A stretch of DNA of 53,528 bases from a bacterium (GCA_030646955.1 JAUSKM010000003.1:1-53528); one strand, 5' to 3'; shown: positions 15,613 through 23,479, numbered from the stretch's first letter. Notes: generated by a model not told the origin, from the letters alone. Numbers and translations: made by a program.

Positions 15613-16554
15613 TTACGGCAACGGGAGCGTCGGTGCGTGCTCTGCGGAGAACTCGGAGCGGAATCGCTGCTTGCTCCGCGCGTGCGTCACCAGATCCGTG
15701 CTGTGCAGCTGGAGCGACTGCTTCAGGCGGTGATAGCTGCCGACGCCAGTTGATGGATGGCGCAGTTTGCGAAGCGCTCGCTGCGTGATCGCGCCCGCGC
15801 GCGACGGTGTACATCCGAGCGCGTTTCCGATCTCCGGGAACGTGTGCGTGCGTGTTTCGGTGCCGACGCCGTACCGTAGATTGATCGCCAGGCGATCGCG
15901 CGGCGGAAGGTGTGTGATGGCCAGCTCGAGGTCCTGGAACACCTGCTCCGGCCAGGGAAGCATCACGTTGGGACGCCACAGATCGATCTGCTTGATGAGC
16001 TCGTTGTAGATTGCATCGCGCGTGGTGGGCACCGCGCCGCTCCGCGAGATGTAGCGGAGCAGGTCATGCCACGTGAGCCTCGCCATTTCCCGTCGATCGG
16101 CCGCGTTGAAGAGCGTGCGTTGCGAGTGCGTGTTGAACAGATCGTCCAGGAGCTGGATGGTGCGTTCGTGGCCAGCCGGGCAGCCCGGTTGCGTGAGGTG
16201 CTCGTGCGTCAGCCCGATCCCCTGGATGAGCCCGATGATCTCGTCCACGCGGAGCCATGCCCCGATGAGGGGACGCAGCGCATCGCGGATGGGTTCCGCG
16301 TACTGCTCGTGCGCGCATCCCGCCGGCTCGACGAGCCACGCGTAATGCATCAACATGGCTTCGAAGGCCTTGACCCGAAACGAGCGGCTGAGCGGCACGG
16401 TCCTCCGCAGGCGCCGCACATCGGCAGCGATGATTGCCTCGCTGCAGTGCATGAGCCCGCTCATCTCGCCGATGGTGAGCCCGTTCATGAAGAGCTCCAG
16501 CATCAGCTGCTGGCGCAGATCTTCATGACCGGAGTACGATTGCGTGCGTCGCAC
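15613..16554 (-). CDS. Sigma-70 region-4-like transcription regulator
   Basis: The start is a GTG at 16554, set by the strong AAAGGAGGG just upstream; the ATG-initiated frame to 16623 would cross the promoter. The product is 313 aa. The N-terminus holds a helix-turn-helix-like segment (FMNGLTIGEMSGLMHCSEAI). Residues about 205-270 match sigma region 4: LELAITHLPPRDRLAINLRY, then TFPEIGNALGCTPSRAGAIT and ALRKLRHP. A recognisable region 2 (core binding and -10 melting) is absent. It is therefore more likely a specialised regulator than a complete housekeeping sigma. The middle is helical and orphan. Confidence 0.75.
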   Translation of the reverse strand: MRRTQSYSGHEDLRQQLMLELFMNGLTIGEMSGLMHCSEAIIAADVRRLRRTVPLSRSFRVKAFEAMLMHYAWLVEPAGCAHEQYAEPIRDALRPLIGAWLRVDEIIGLIQGIGLTHEHLTQPGCPAGHERTIQLLDDLFNTHSQRTLFNAADRREMARLTWHDLLRYISRSGAVPTTRDAIYNELIKQIDLWRPNVMLPWPEQVFQDLELAITHLPPRDRLAINLRYGVGTETRTHTFPEIGNALGCTPSRAGAITQRALRKLRHPSTGVGSYHRLKQSLQLHSTDLVTHARSKQRFRSEFSAEHAPTLPLP

Positions 16555-16613
16555 GATACACCCTCCTTTGCCCAATATGCGGGCAGTTGAAAGAACGGCG
16601 CTACTACGGGCAA

Positions 16614-16642
16614 ACAGTAGCAACGCGTGATCGGCGTGTCAA
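16614..16642 (-). promoter_or_regulatory. Promoter of the sigma-like gene
   Basis: Minus strand TTGACA (16642-16637), 17-bp spacer, TACTGT (16619-16614). Confidence 0.7.
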
Positions 16643-16667
16643 GCGCACCGCTGCGTTCGGAAACGAT

Positions 16668-16692
16668 AAGGCCCTCGAGTATCGAGGGCCTT
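16668..16692 (-). terminator. Terminator of the zinc-ribbon gene
   Basis: AAGGCCCTCGA / TCGAGGGCCTT, loop GTA, just beyond the stop at 16702. Confidence 0.8.
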
Positions 16693-16701
16693 GCGCTACG
16701 G

Positions 16702-17085
16702 CTACGCAGCGTGGCGAAGGTGCTGGTGTCGCGGTGTTTTCCTTCCAGAAACATCGGGATCCTTGCTGCGTCGGTGTTTTCGGTAGCACCAGCGACAGAG
16801 CGGACCCTGCGCGGTCCGGCTTTCCGTTGGGCGGTTGCGATTACAATCAGCACACCGCTCGCGTCGCTGGATGTGGCGTCGATAGCACGATCCGCACACG
16901 GGACCCGCGGGTGTCCGCGCGTTCACGCGTCGCTGCTTCTTGCAGAAGATACACGGTTCACGACGTTCTGCGATTCGAGGTCGTATCCGCCTCCTGCAAT
17001 GACTGCATCGAGGCGGGTCGCCTGGGGGACGATCGCGCCGCAACCGGCGGCTATTGCCGCAATCCGAACAGCGGTATCGAGCCAT
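16702..17085 (-). CDS. Small tandem zinc-ribbon protein
   Basis: The promoter at 17121-17149 excludes the ATG at 17121, so I take the ATG at 17085 (G-rich GTGGGGGGCGCA before it); 127 aa. Three Cys4 units follow in tandem: CSDC...CSHC, CIFC...CGSC and CADC...CRWC, each with about 18 residues between pairs and a basic YRRH/YRKH ending. The protein is very basic overall (C-terminus KHRRSKDPDVSGRKTPRH). Zinc binding is a safe inference, nucleic-acid binding a likely one. No named family. Confidence 0.75.
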   Translation of the reverse strand: MARYRCSDCGNSRRLRRDRPPGDPPRCSHCRRRIRPRIAERREPCIFCKKQRRVNARTPAGPVCGSCYRRHIQRRERCADCNRNRPTESRTAQGPLCRWCYRKHRRSKDPDVSGRKTPRHQHLRHAA

Positions 17086-17120
17086 TGCGCCCCCCACTTG
17101 GAATGCACTAATGTACCCCA

Positions 17121-17149
17121 ACCGTATCGTTGTAATGTGGTACTGTCAA
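17121..17149 (-). promoter_or_regulatory. Promoter of the zinc-ribbon gene
   Basis: Minus strand TTGACA (17149-17144), 17-bp spacer, TACGGT (17126-17121). Confidence 0.75.
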
Positions 17150-17274
17150 CCAACAAACAAAGCACAATAGCGTATACAAATACACCGAGAAATGATGTGC
17201 GCAACCCGGATCCTCCGCGCTCGTTCGTGTGAGCGCGCGGATTCGTCTGCTCGTCCTCGTTGAGACGCAGCGGA

Positions 17275-17308
17275 GAACCAGGGACCTCTCGCGTGTGAAG
17301 CGAACGCT
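17275..17308 (-). repeat. 34-nt duplicated fragment of tRNA-Val
   Basis: Identical to 17456-17489, the part of the tRNA-Val gene from the anticodon stem through the 5' side of the T-arm. It sits about 180 bases from the intact gene. A CACAAGGGG/CCCCTTGTG hairpin lies at 17318-17338 beside it. Confidence 0.8.
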
Positions 17309-17438
17309 TCTGCTTTTCACAAGGGGATGCCCCTTGTGCGATCCCCACCTCGTCGCTGCGCAGGGGTCGGGCAAAGCCCTTCCACCCCTGCTTGCACTCG
17401 GCAGAGCGTTCGGTTCTTCTAGTGTAAAACTCCTCAAA

Positions 17439-17512
17439 TGCGCGCACCTGGATTCGAACCAGGGACCTCTCGCGTGTGAAGCGAACGCTCTAACCAGCTG
17501 AGCTATGCGCGC
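17439..17512 (-). tRNA. tRNA-Val(CAC)
   Basis: Cloverleaf: acceptor GCGCGCA/TGCGCGC, D-arm GCTC...GAGC, anticodon loop TTCACAC (CAC, reads GTG), T-arm CCTGG TTCGAAT CCAGG, discriminator A. CCA is not encoded. Confidence 0.95.
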
Positions 17513-17585
17513 ATGCTAGTACCATTCTAACGGGATTTTCGGCTTTGGGCAAGTGGCGATAGGAGACCGTCGGAAATATGAATCC

Positions 17586-17672
17586 GTGTCATTGCGATAA
17601 GTGAGTCCTCGAGGGACGAAGCAATTCCGGTCAACTGAGCGACAGTATTGTTTCGCTGCGCCCGCAATGGCA
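17586..17672. repeat. Dispersed repeat R2 (TCATTGCGA...CGCAATGAC family), degenerate copy
   Basis: Begins TCATTGCGATAAG and ends CCCGCAATGGCAGG, with CGAAGCAATTCCGG inside. It occupies much of the gene-free 17513-17889 gap. The rest of the gap is AT-rich with no gene visible. Confidence 0.7.
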
Positions 17673-17889
17673 GGGAGTGAAATTTGCAGAGGTGCCCGAA
17701 CGATATTGTCGGTCATGATACACTTGCAATACTTGGTACGTGTCGTGGAACAACAGGTTTTGCACCGCTGTTGCACATACTCCAAGAAAAAATACACAGA
17801 AATTCCTCAAGAAACGCACAAGCAAAAAAAGCATTTTAAGCACGTTAGTGTTATCAAATTGAGCGCGTTTAGATTGTCTGTGTATATTT

Positions 17890-17961
17890 GCCCCTGTAGT
17901 TCAATGGATAGAACGAGGGTTTCCTAAACCCTAAATCTAGGTTCGATTCCTGGCGGGGGCA
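17890..17961 (+). tRNA. tRNA-Arg(CCT)
   Basis: Acceptor GCCCCTG/CGGGGGC, anticodon stem AGGGT/ACCCT with loop TTCCTAA (CCT, reads AGG), T-loop TTCGATT. CCA is not encoded. Confidence 0.93.
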
Positions 17962-18511
17962 TGTACGTTTTGCTGGATCTGCAATGCAATTTGCCCTGTT
18001 GGTGGTTTTGGAGGATAATCTCAAATAGACGCCTTCGTGGCGCCTGTTGTCGTTGGAGGTTGATAGAATGTTTTATCAGCGTCTTGTGGCTTGTTTCTTG
18101 TTCGGGTCGGGTGCAGATAAAATTCTTGGTGATGAAGTTTTGAGTTGCATGCTCTGGTGTAGGCATATCTTCTCTCGGTCGATAGTGTGCGTTCGGGCTT
18201 TGCAACCGGCATACATGTTCGATCGTTGGTGCTTTTCCGAGTCGTTCACGCATCGGGCAAGTATTTTCGATGACTTGATTCTGGCGAATCTCGCTCGGAA
18301 ACACGCGAGAACGCGGACGTCCTCACGCGTCGCTCACTCGTCGGTCCGGTATCTTCTCGGAATTGATACTCGCCGTCCTCGTTCGGTCTCGAGCATGCGG
18401 ACGCGCTCGGACTCTCACTCGTCGGGCCAGTATCTTCGCGGACTTGATTCTGACGGATCTCGCTCGAAAACATGTGAGAACGCGGACGTCCTCACGCGTC
18501 GCTCGCTCGAT
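17962..18511. other. Gene-free spacer before tRNA-Ala(CGC)
   Basis: 550 bases with no credible gene. The second half is made of two diverged direct repeats (18272-18340 and 18441-18509). Confidence 0.65.
18272..18509 (+). repeat. Pair of ~69-nt direct repeats upstream of tRNA-Ala(CGC)
   Basis: 18272-18340 and 18441-18509 differ at about six positions and share GAACGCGGACGTCCTCACGC. Each is followed by a text like the tRNA start: GGTCCGGTATCTT after the first, and GGGCCAGTAGCTC (the real tRNA) after the second. A related CGCTCACTCGTCGGGCC also precedes tRNA-Ala(GGC) at about 20380. Confidence 0.7.
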
Positions 18512-18583
18512 GGGCCAGTAGCTCAGTGGTAGAGCACTGCATTCGCATTGCAGGGGTCGTGGGTTCAACTCCCATCTGGTCCA
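18512..18583 (+). tRNA. tRNA-Ala(CGC)
   Basis: Acceptor GGGCCAG/CTGGTCC, anticodon stem CTGCA/TGCAG with loop TTCGCAT (CGC, reads GCG), T-arm GTGGG TTCAACT CCCAT. CCA is not encoded. Confidence 0.93.
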
Positions 18584-18584
18584 T

Positions 18585-18622
18585 ATCAAATCGCCCCAGC
18601 TTACAGCTGGAGCGATTTGATT
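18585..18622 (+). terminator. Terminator after tRNA-Ala(CGC)
   Basis: ATCAAATCGC..CAGC pairs with GCTG.AGCGATTTGAT, followed by TTTTG. Confidence 0.8.
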
Positions 18623-18623
18623 T

Positions 18624-18639
18624 TGTGCCACGTGGCACA
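18624..18639. promoter_or_regulatory. parS-like 16-bp palindrome, copy 1
   Basis: TGTGCCACGTGGCACA, a perfect palindrome centred on CACGTG. Known parS sites for chromosomal ParB are TGTTTCACGTGAAACA; 12 of 16 positions agree. A second identical copy is at 19566. Confidence 0.5.
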
Positions 18640-18912
18640 GCTGAAAACATTTTGGTGACCTCTGCAGAAGTCGTATCACTGCGAGTTGAGTCCGCTGGGC
18701 GCGGCAATCTGACCGCCTGCGGTCATCCCGATGGCAGCGAGGGACCCCGTACGGCTGTTCCATGGATCCTTCGGCTGCCATTAGGACGACACTTCGTGTC
18801 GGATTGCGGAGTATTTCCAGAGTTCTAGAAGATCCGCGTGTGAGGACTCTTCGCAATGACGCAGGAGCGTGTTTTGCATAGGTCTTTTTGATTTTTATTC
18901 TAGATTCATTTC

Positions 18913-19062
18913 CATGAGGGTCCGATACCCCGCAGCTCTGCTGCGCTTCCTCTGTTGCAGGGGCGGCGCTTTATGCCCGCCCGTCCGTCCGGATGGAGGG
19001 GATGAACCCATCCCCTACGGCTCCCCCTGTTGTAGGGGCGGTGCTTTATGCCCGCCCGTCCG
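18913..19062. repeat. Repeat R3, extended copy
   Basis: 18913-18986 matches 13433-13505 closely. The GGGCGG.GCTTTATGCCCGCCC hairpin module is repeated at 19034-19062. Confidence 0.75.
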
Positions 19063-19349
19063 GATGGGAGGTGGTAAACCCCTCCCCGACGACTTTGACG
19101 GGCGAGACCGAGCACGTCCGCGTGCTCATGGCCGAGCCATGATGGGGCGTATCGAGTCCATGAAGATACGCAGGCCCGGGATACCCCGTCAGCTTGCTGC
19201 GGGGCAGGTCATCCTTTTGGTCAGTAAGTGATGGGTAATTTGCACGTAGATGGTATTTTTTGTCGTATTCGAATAGAAGCAAACCAGCAGTCGCGTAACA
19301 TCGCGATGCGGCTGATGGTATTGAGATTCTATACTTTTCTCTTTTCCGT

Positions 19350-19423
19350 CATTGCGAGCCCGCGAAGCAATCTCACGTGGTTAAGCAGACTGGTGATGTT
19401 ACTTCGCTGGCCCGCAATGACGA
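19350..19423. repeat. Repeat R2, complete copy
   Basis: TCATTGCGAGCCCGCGAAGC at the left, GGCCCGCAATGACGAAG at the right, with outer TCATTGCG/CGCAATGA inverted ends. Confidence 0.75.
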
Positions 19424-19502
19424 AGTACTGGGCGATTTTCTTCACTTTTTCTGCATTCCATTGTTACCCGAGCGAGCAAGTACATAGCCGCTCTCTTGTT
19501 GT

Positions 19503-19543
19503 TTGATACATTTTGCGTGAGATTTGATCCATTTTGCGTGAGA
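19503..19543 (+). repeat. Two tandem 20-nt direct repeats
   Basis: TTGATACATTTTGCGTGAGA (19503-19522) and TTGATCCATTTTGCGTGAGA (19524-19543), a 21-nt period, about two DNA helix turns. They lie 23 bases before the second parS-like palindrome. Confidence 0.65.
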
Positions 19544-19565
19544 AGAGTGTAGTTTTTCCGATTTG

Positions 19566-19581
19566 TGTGCCACGTGGCACA
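19566..19581. promoter_or_regulatory. parS-like 16-bp palindrome, copy 2
   Basis: TGTGCCACGTGGCACA, identical to 18624-18639. The flanks differ, so the conservation is limited to the palindrome itself. Confidence 0.5.
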
Positions 19582-19974
19582 TGGCGCTCTCTTGAAATAG
19601 ACGAGCAGATAAAAAGAGATGAGCGCAGAAGATTGCTACGATCATGTGTTTGGTGGGGCGGCCGAGAGCGGGGCGCAACCCGCTTCCGGTCCAGCGGGAC
19701 GGTCCCGACTCGGAAACCATGAGGCGTGCGGTGTGCAACCTCAGCACACAGTATCAGTCCCGCAAGTTTGCCGTCCCAACGCTGCCACGCGGTAGATATG
19801 ATGCCACGAAGGCGAGCCGGGGAACCAGTGAACAGGATTCGATTTAGGTACGCCAAATCACCGATTGATTAGTTATTTTGATTCATTACGTCATCATTCA
19901 TTGAGATCACAGCTGTCTGAAAGCGATACTTTTAAAGGAATTACTCGTGTGGCTTCTGCAAAATTCACTACAGT

Positions 19975-20060
19975 GTCATTGCGAGGAGTCTTCGACGAAG
20001 CAATCCTGGTCGATTAAGTGTCGGGATTGCAACGCCTCAATTGCTCGGCTCGCAATGACG
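19975..20060. repeat. Repeat R2, complete copy
   Basis: TCATTGCGAGGAGTCTTCGA ... GCTCGCAATGACGCGG, with CGAAGCAATCC inside. Confidence 0.75.
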
Positions 20061-20100
20061 CGGTTTTTGCATGGGTCGCTCGTCTATTCTTTGCTCGATT

Positions 20101-20290
20101 ATTGAACGTACGCACAGTGACATTTCAACAGTAAGTATTTTGATAACGATATAGTTATATTCTTATGTATTTTTCGCTTAACAAAAATAAGTTACATCAA
20201 AGCATTTTTATAAAGATATCGTTATATTTTTTGCTATTCTACATGTGATATTTTGCGTGATTTCACAGAAAATCAACATGTTGATACACT
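20101..20290. other. AT-rich island with inverted repeats
   Basis: Strongly A+T-rich compared with the rest of the window. ATAACGATAT (20143-20152) pairs with ATATCGTTAT (20216-20225). No gene or clear DnaA box is visible. Confidence 0.5.
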
Positions 20291-20392
20291 AAGAAAGAAG
20301 TGATGGGCACGCATCTTCGCCGACTCGATACGTGCCATCCTCGCTCGGAAATGCTCGTGAGTGATGCGCTCCCGGAATTTCGCTCACTCGTC

Positions 20393-20468
20393 GGGCCCTT
20401 AGCTCAGCTGGTAGAGCGCTTCCATGGCATGGAAGAGGTCAGCGGTTCGATCCCGCTAGGGTCCACCA
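20393..20468 (+). tRNA. tRNA-Ala(GGC)
   Basis: Acceptor GGGCCCT/AGGGTCC, anticodon stem CTTCC/GGAAG with loop ATGGCAT (GGC, reads GCC), T-arm AGCGG TTCGATC CCGCT. Unlike the other four tRNAs here, its 3' CCA is encoded. Confidence 0.93.
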
Positions 20469-20513
20469 TTTTTGTTTTGTTGAGCGGTTTTCTAGAATTT
20501 TGTGCAACATGAT

Positions 20514-20542
20514 ACGCCCCGCACCTTGATGGTGCGGGGCGT
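20514..20542. terminator. Bidirectional terminator
   Basis: ACGCCCCGCACC / GGTGCGGGGCGT, loop TTGAT, beyond the minus-strand stop at 20554. Confidence 0.9.
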
Positions 20543-20553
20543 TGTGTTTGCGG

Positions 20554-21195
20554 CTAGGCCGCGGTGGGATCCGGATCGAAGGGAAAGCCGGCGGCGCGCA
20601 GCTCGTCGTCCGTGAAGGGGCGAGCGGAGCTGGCATCGGCCTGCAGCGCGACGGCGTGCTTGGTGAGGAGCTGAAAGATCTCGGCGTCCAGCGTGTGCTG
20701 GAACTTGAACGTGCGGTGCGTGATGTCGGCGAGACCATCGGAGGCGATGGTGCGGAGGGAGTCGATGTGCCGGCGGGGGGACTGGTCCGGCGGCTGTTCG
20801 AGCGGGTGCTGCTCCGCCAGGCGCACGAAATCGTGATGCATCGTTCGCAGTGCGATACGGATGTTGAAGAGATCGCGCAGCGTGCGTGCAGCGTACTCCG
20901 TCGTTTCGGTGGTGGAAGGGTGGCTGAGGTCGACGGCGAGGGCGTTGAGCGTCTTGAGGCCGCTGGAGCTGCGGAAATCCACCGGGTGCGGTTGCGGGAT
21001 GATCGTGTGTCGTTCGAGATGCGCACGCGTCGCTACGAGCAGTATCTGCGAAGCCGTCTCATCCCAGTCGCGATTGCTGATGCACGCGAGGAACGCTTTG
21101 ATGATGCGCCGCTCGATGTCTGGAACCTCTCGATACGCGCCGGTGAGCGCGTCGAGGAAGGTCTCGATGGTTGGTGGAATGGACTTGATGGTCAC
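20554..21195 (-). CDS. Orphan helical protein, 213 aa
   Basis: The start is GTG at 21195 after AAAGGAGT. The protein is soluble-looking and mostly helical, with no membrane segment or signal peptide; motifs include AYREVPDIERRIIKAFL and RIALRTMHHDF. It ends in a Pro/Asp-rich tail. Single-gene unit with promoter (21242) and terminator (20514). No family recognised. Confidence 0.75.
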   Translation of the reverse strand: MTIKSIPPTIETFLDALTGAYREVPDIERRIIKAFLACISNRDWDETASQILLVATRAHLERHTIIPQPHPVDFRSSSGLKTLNALAVDLSHPSTTETTEYAARTLRDLFNIRIALRTMHHDFVRLAEQHPLEQPPDQSPRRHIDSLRTIASDGLADITHRTFKFQHTLDAEIFQLLTKHAVALQADASSARPFTDDELRAAGFPFDPDPTAA

Positions 21196-21241
21196 GGCTA
21201 CTCCTTTTTGCTGTCAAAGGACACAAAAACAAACTACGGTC

Positions 21242-21270
21242 AGCATAGCAGGGAAGAGGAAGAATGTCAA
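21242..21270 (-). promoter_or_regulatory. Promoter of the 213-aa gene
   Basis: Minus strand TTGACA (21270-21265), 17-bp spacer, TATGCT (21247-21242). Confidence 0.75.
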
Positions 21271-21433
21271 GCGGATGCGTGATCGTGGTACGGGCGTGCA
21301 TGCGCAACGTGAGATGCGTTGAGGAATGTGTTGTGTCGTCTCCAGGGTGTCCGGCCGCGGCACGTGATCTGGTCCGCGGTGCAGTGAGTAGGGTAACGTG
21401 CTATTTGTGCTCTTGTACAAAGATCAAGTAATG

Positions 21434-21457
21434 CCCCGCCACTCGTGTGTGGCGGGG
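21434..21457 (-). terminator. Terminator of the Nudix gene
   Basis: CCCCGCCAC / GTGGCGGGG with a 6-base loop, beyond the stop at 21474. Confidence 0.85.
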
Positions 21458-21473
21458 TGTTCTGTGCTCCTTG

Positions 21474-22001
21474 CTAGAGGAGACCAAGATGATCGAGCGC
21501 GAGGTAGCCGACCTCGACATCCGTGCATTGTCCCGAGCGCAGGAGCGCACGGAATGCATCGAGCGGCATGAGTGTCACCTCGATGAATTCGTTGGTGTCC
21601 GGCGATGGGTCTGCAATGCGTTCGCAGTCCTCGATGACAAAGACCTCGCGGAGTCCGGTGGAGTATCCGCAATCAAGACATTGCGTGACGTGCTGCACAC
21701 GGCCTGCGTAGCCCGTCTCCTCCAGTAGCTCGCGCGCCGCGGCGTCATCGGGATGTTCACCATCTTCAATGCCGCCGCCCGGAAGCTCGTGGAGTACCGT
21801 CTCCGGACCGGGACGATACTGCGTTGCAAGAATGACTTGTCGATTTTTTGTGAGAGCGAGCACGCAGACCGTGCGACCCTCATGCTTCACGTCGTAGTGC
21901 TCCGTGCGTCCATCAGGAAGCCGGAATGTTCTGCGGAGGAGTTTCCGGAACGCGCCGTTCGCGATGGGTTCCTCGCGCAATTTGTTCCACGTGAGTTGCA
22001 T
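21474..22001 (-). CDS. Nudix hydrolase, ADP-ribose pyrophosphatase-like
   Basis: The ATG at 22001 follows GAGAGGTACGT; the frame extends to a GTG at 22034. The 175-aa product has a complete Nudix box at about 76-98: G-x5-E82-x7-R90-E91-L-L-E94-E95-T-G-Y, the magnesium-binding catalytic motif. The preceding QYRPGPE and HELPGG fit the ADP-ribose/NDP-sugar hydrolase subgroup. These enzymes clear nucleoside diphosphate derivatives in the cytoplasm. The M16 peptidase gene lies 93 bases upstream on the same strand, with a weak hairpin between, so cotranscription is possible. Confidence 0.9.
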   Translation of the reverse strand: MQLTWNKLREEPIANGAFRKLLRRTFRLPDGRTEHYDVKHEGRTVCVLALTKNRQVILATQYRPGPETVLHELPGGGIEDGEHPDDAAARELLEETGYAGRVQHVTQCLDCGYSTGLREVFVIEDCERIADPSPDTNEFIEVTLMPLDAFRALLRSGQCTDVEVGYLALDHLGLL

Positions 22002-22094
22002 ACGTACCTCTCTGCGCGCATCGTATCGCAGCACCGCGCGCGAGCAAGGAGCGCCCCGCCGGCGTCATTGCCAGCGGGGTATGTGTTCGTGGTT

Positions 22095-23348
22095 CTACGG
22101 TCGTTTGATGAGCGTCCAACGGCGTTCGGGACGAAGGTGCGCAAGTGCGGCGCGGATGTCGTCCATCGTGATGCGCGCAAGCTCGTCGTGGATTTCCGTG
22201 TACAGGATGATGCGTTGATGGAACGCGAGATCGTCAACGGTTGCGTCGCAAACTGTTCTGGCGGTCATGTCCGTCATGGGCAAGGCGACTATCGCGCGGC
22301 GCTGTGCTTCAGCGAATGCGTCTTCGCGGTCTACGAGTGATGCGATGCACTGCTCCACGACCTCCTCGATTTTGTCGAGCGCGTGGAGCGACAGCGCATC
22401 GCAGCCGATGGCGAATTCCCACACGTGTCCAAGGTGGCGCCGGGAGCAGTCGATGTCATACGACCACGCACGCTGCTCGCGTACCGCCTCCCAGAGCGCC
22501 TCGCTTAGCATCGTATCCAGGATGCGCAGCGTTGGCATGGAAATGCTGCGGGGAATTGCGGCGATGCTACGGTACGCGCCGACCGATATGGGCGCGGTGA
22601 TGTGCTGTGCGAGATGGCAGATATGCCGCGTTTCCGACGGCGGTGCGTATGTCATCGCGGGCGTGGCGAGCGGCGTTCGCATGCCAGGTTTCTCCACGGC
22701 GAACGGGCTTGCAGAGAGCAGCCGCACGAGCGTCGGAAGCTCAATGCCGCCGACCGCGACGATGCTCATGTTCGCGGGTGTATAGTGCGCATCGTAATGC
22801 GTTTGGAGATCGTGCTGCGTGATGAGCGCTATGGAATTGGGAGCGCCAAGCGGCCGAGCGGATCGCTCCGGCCAAAATCCGGCGTGGAGCGCACGGCGTT
22901 CGTAGAGCGCAAGCTCGTGCAGGAATGGCAGCGGGAATCTCTGACGGAACTCGCCGTGGATTACCTCGCGCTCGCGCTCGACGCAATGCTGTAGTCTCGC
23001 CGTGAGCAGCATGCTGCCGAATGCATCGAAGACGCGCGCGATCACGTGCGGGTCTGTTGGAACGAAACATCCGTAGTGCGTATCAAAGTACCCCGTTGCG
23101 CCAAGGTGCACGCCGCCCCCGCAGTCCAGAAAGAGCGCTTCGAGCTCTTTCTTGGGTATGGGTGCGTTCTCCGAGACGAGGTGCTCAATGAAATGCGCAA
23201 GGCCTTCCAGTCCCACCGGATCCTGCGCGCCACCGGTGTGCACTAAGAACCCCATGCGTACCCACGGCCGATTTGGCCAGTGCGCCGCGTGCACCGTCAG
23301 GCCGTTGTCCAGCGTGGCAGTTTGAAATTCAGCATACGGATCCCACAT
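22095..23348 (-). CDS. M16-family zinc metallopeptidase
   Basis: The ATG at 23348 follows TGGAGG; 417 aa, the usual size of a single-chain bacterial M16 protein. The inverted zinc motif HFIEH is at 52-56 (His52, Glu55, His56), and the acidic helix EREREVIHGEF near 124-134 supplies the third ligand. The C-terminal half contains the R/Y-containing substrate-binding segment (REQRAWSYDID). No signal peptide, so probably cytoplasmic. Promoter at 23384-23412. Confidence 0.9.
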   Translation of the reverse strand: MWDPYAEFQTATLDNGLTVHAAHWPNRPWVRMGFLVHTGGAQDPVGLEGLAHFIEHLVSENAPIPKKELEALFLDCGGGVHLGATGYFDTHYGCFVPTDPHVIARVFDAFGSMLLTARLQHCVEREREVIHGEFRQRFPLPFLHELALYERRALHAGFWPERSARPLGAPNSIALITQHDLQTHYDAHYTPANMSIVAVGGIELPTLVRLLSASPFAVEKPGMRTPLATPAMTYAPPSETRHICHLAQHITAPISVGAYRSIAAIPRSISMPTLRILDTMLSEALWEAVREQRAWSYDIDCSRRHLGHVWEFAIGCDALSLHALDKIEEVVEQCIASLVDREDAFAEAQRRAIVALPMTDMTARTVCDATVDDLAFHQRIILYTEIHDELARITMDDIRAALAHLRPERRWTLIKRP

Positions 23349-23383
23349 CGCCAGCGTCCTCCAAGTGTGAATGTGCTGCGGAA

Positions 23384-23412
23384 AGTGTATCGTAAGCGAA
23401 TGCGGACGTCAA
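23384..23412 (-). promoter_or_regulatory. Promoter of the M16 peptidase gene
   Basis: Minus strand TTGACG (23412-23407), 17-bp spacer, TACACT (23389-23384). Confidence 0.7.
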
Positions 23413-23479
23413 TTATTATCGCCATGCGCGTAGAGAGGGGCTAGGGTGTAAGCATTGGTGGGAGCGGCGCATTATCTCT

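Larger units (their letters stand above)
18640..20392. other. 1.75-kb gene-free region between tRNA genes
   Basis: Contains an R2-like element (18690-18860), R3 (18913-19062), R2 (19350-19423 and 19975-20060), a 20-nt tandem direct repeat, the second parS-like palindrome and an AT-rich patch. The frames open here translate repeats and I support none of them. Confidence 0.7.

Noticed and set aside
14511-15788. 425-codon plus frame opposite the beta-helix gene
   Set aside because: No start signals. The minus strand encodes a signal peptide, wall-binding repeats and a beta-helix.
18272-18509. Possible CRISPR array in the tRNA island
   Set aside because: Only two long, diverged repeats with unequal tRNA-like ends; no regular spacer structure and no cas genes.
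18869-19847. Several open frames of 60-130 codons in the gene-free tRNA island
   Set aside because: They translate R2 and R3 repeats, lack ribosome sites and overlap each other on both strands.
20101-20290. Replication origin
   Set aside because: The region is AT-rich with inverted repeats, but no DnaA-box cluster and no dnaA/dnaN nearby; not claimed.
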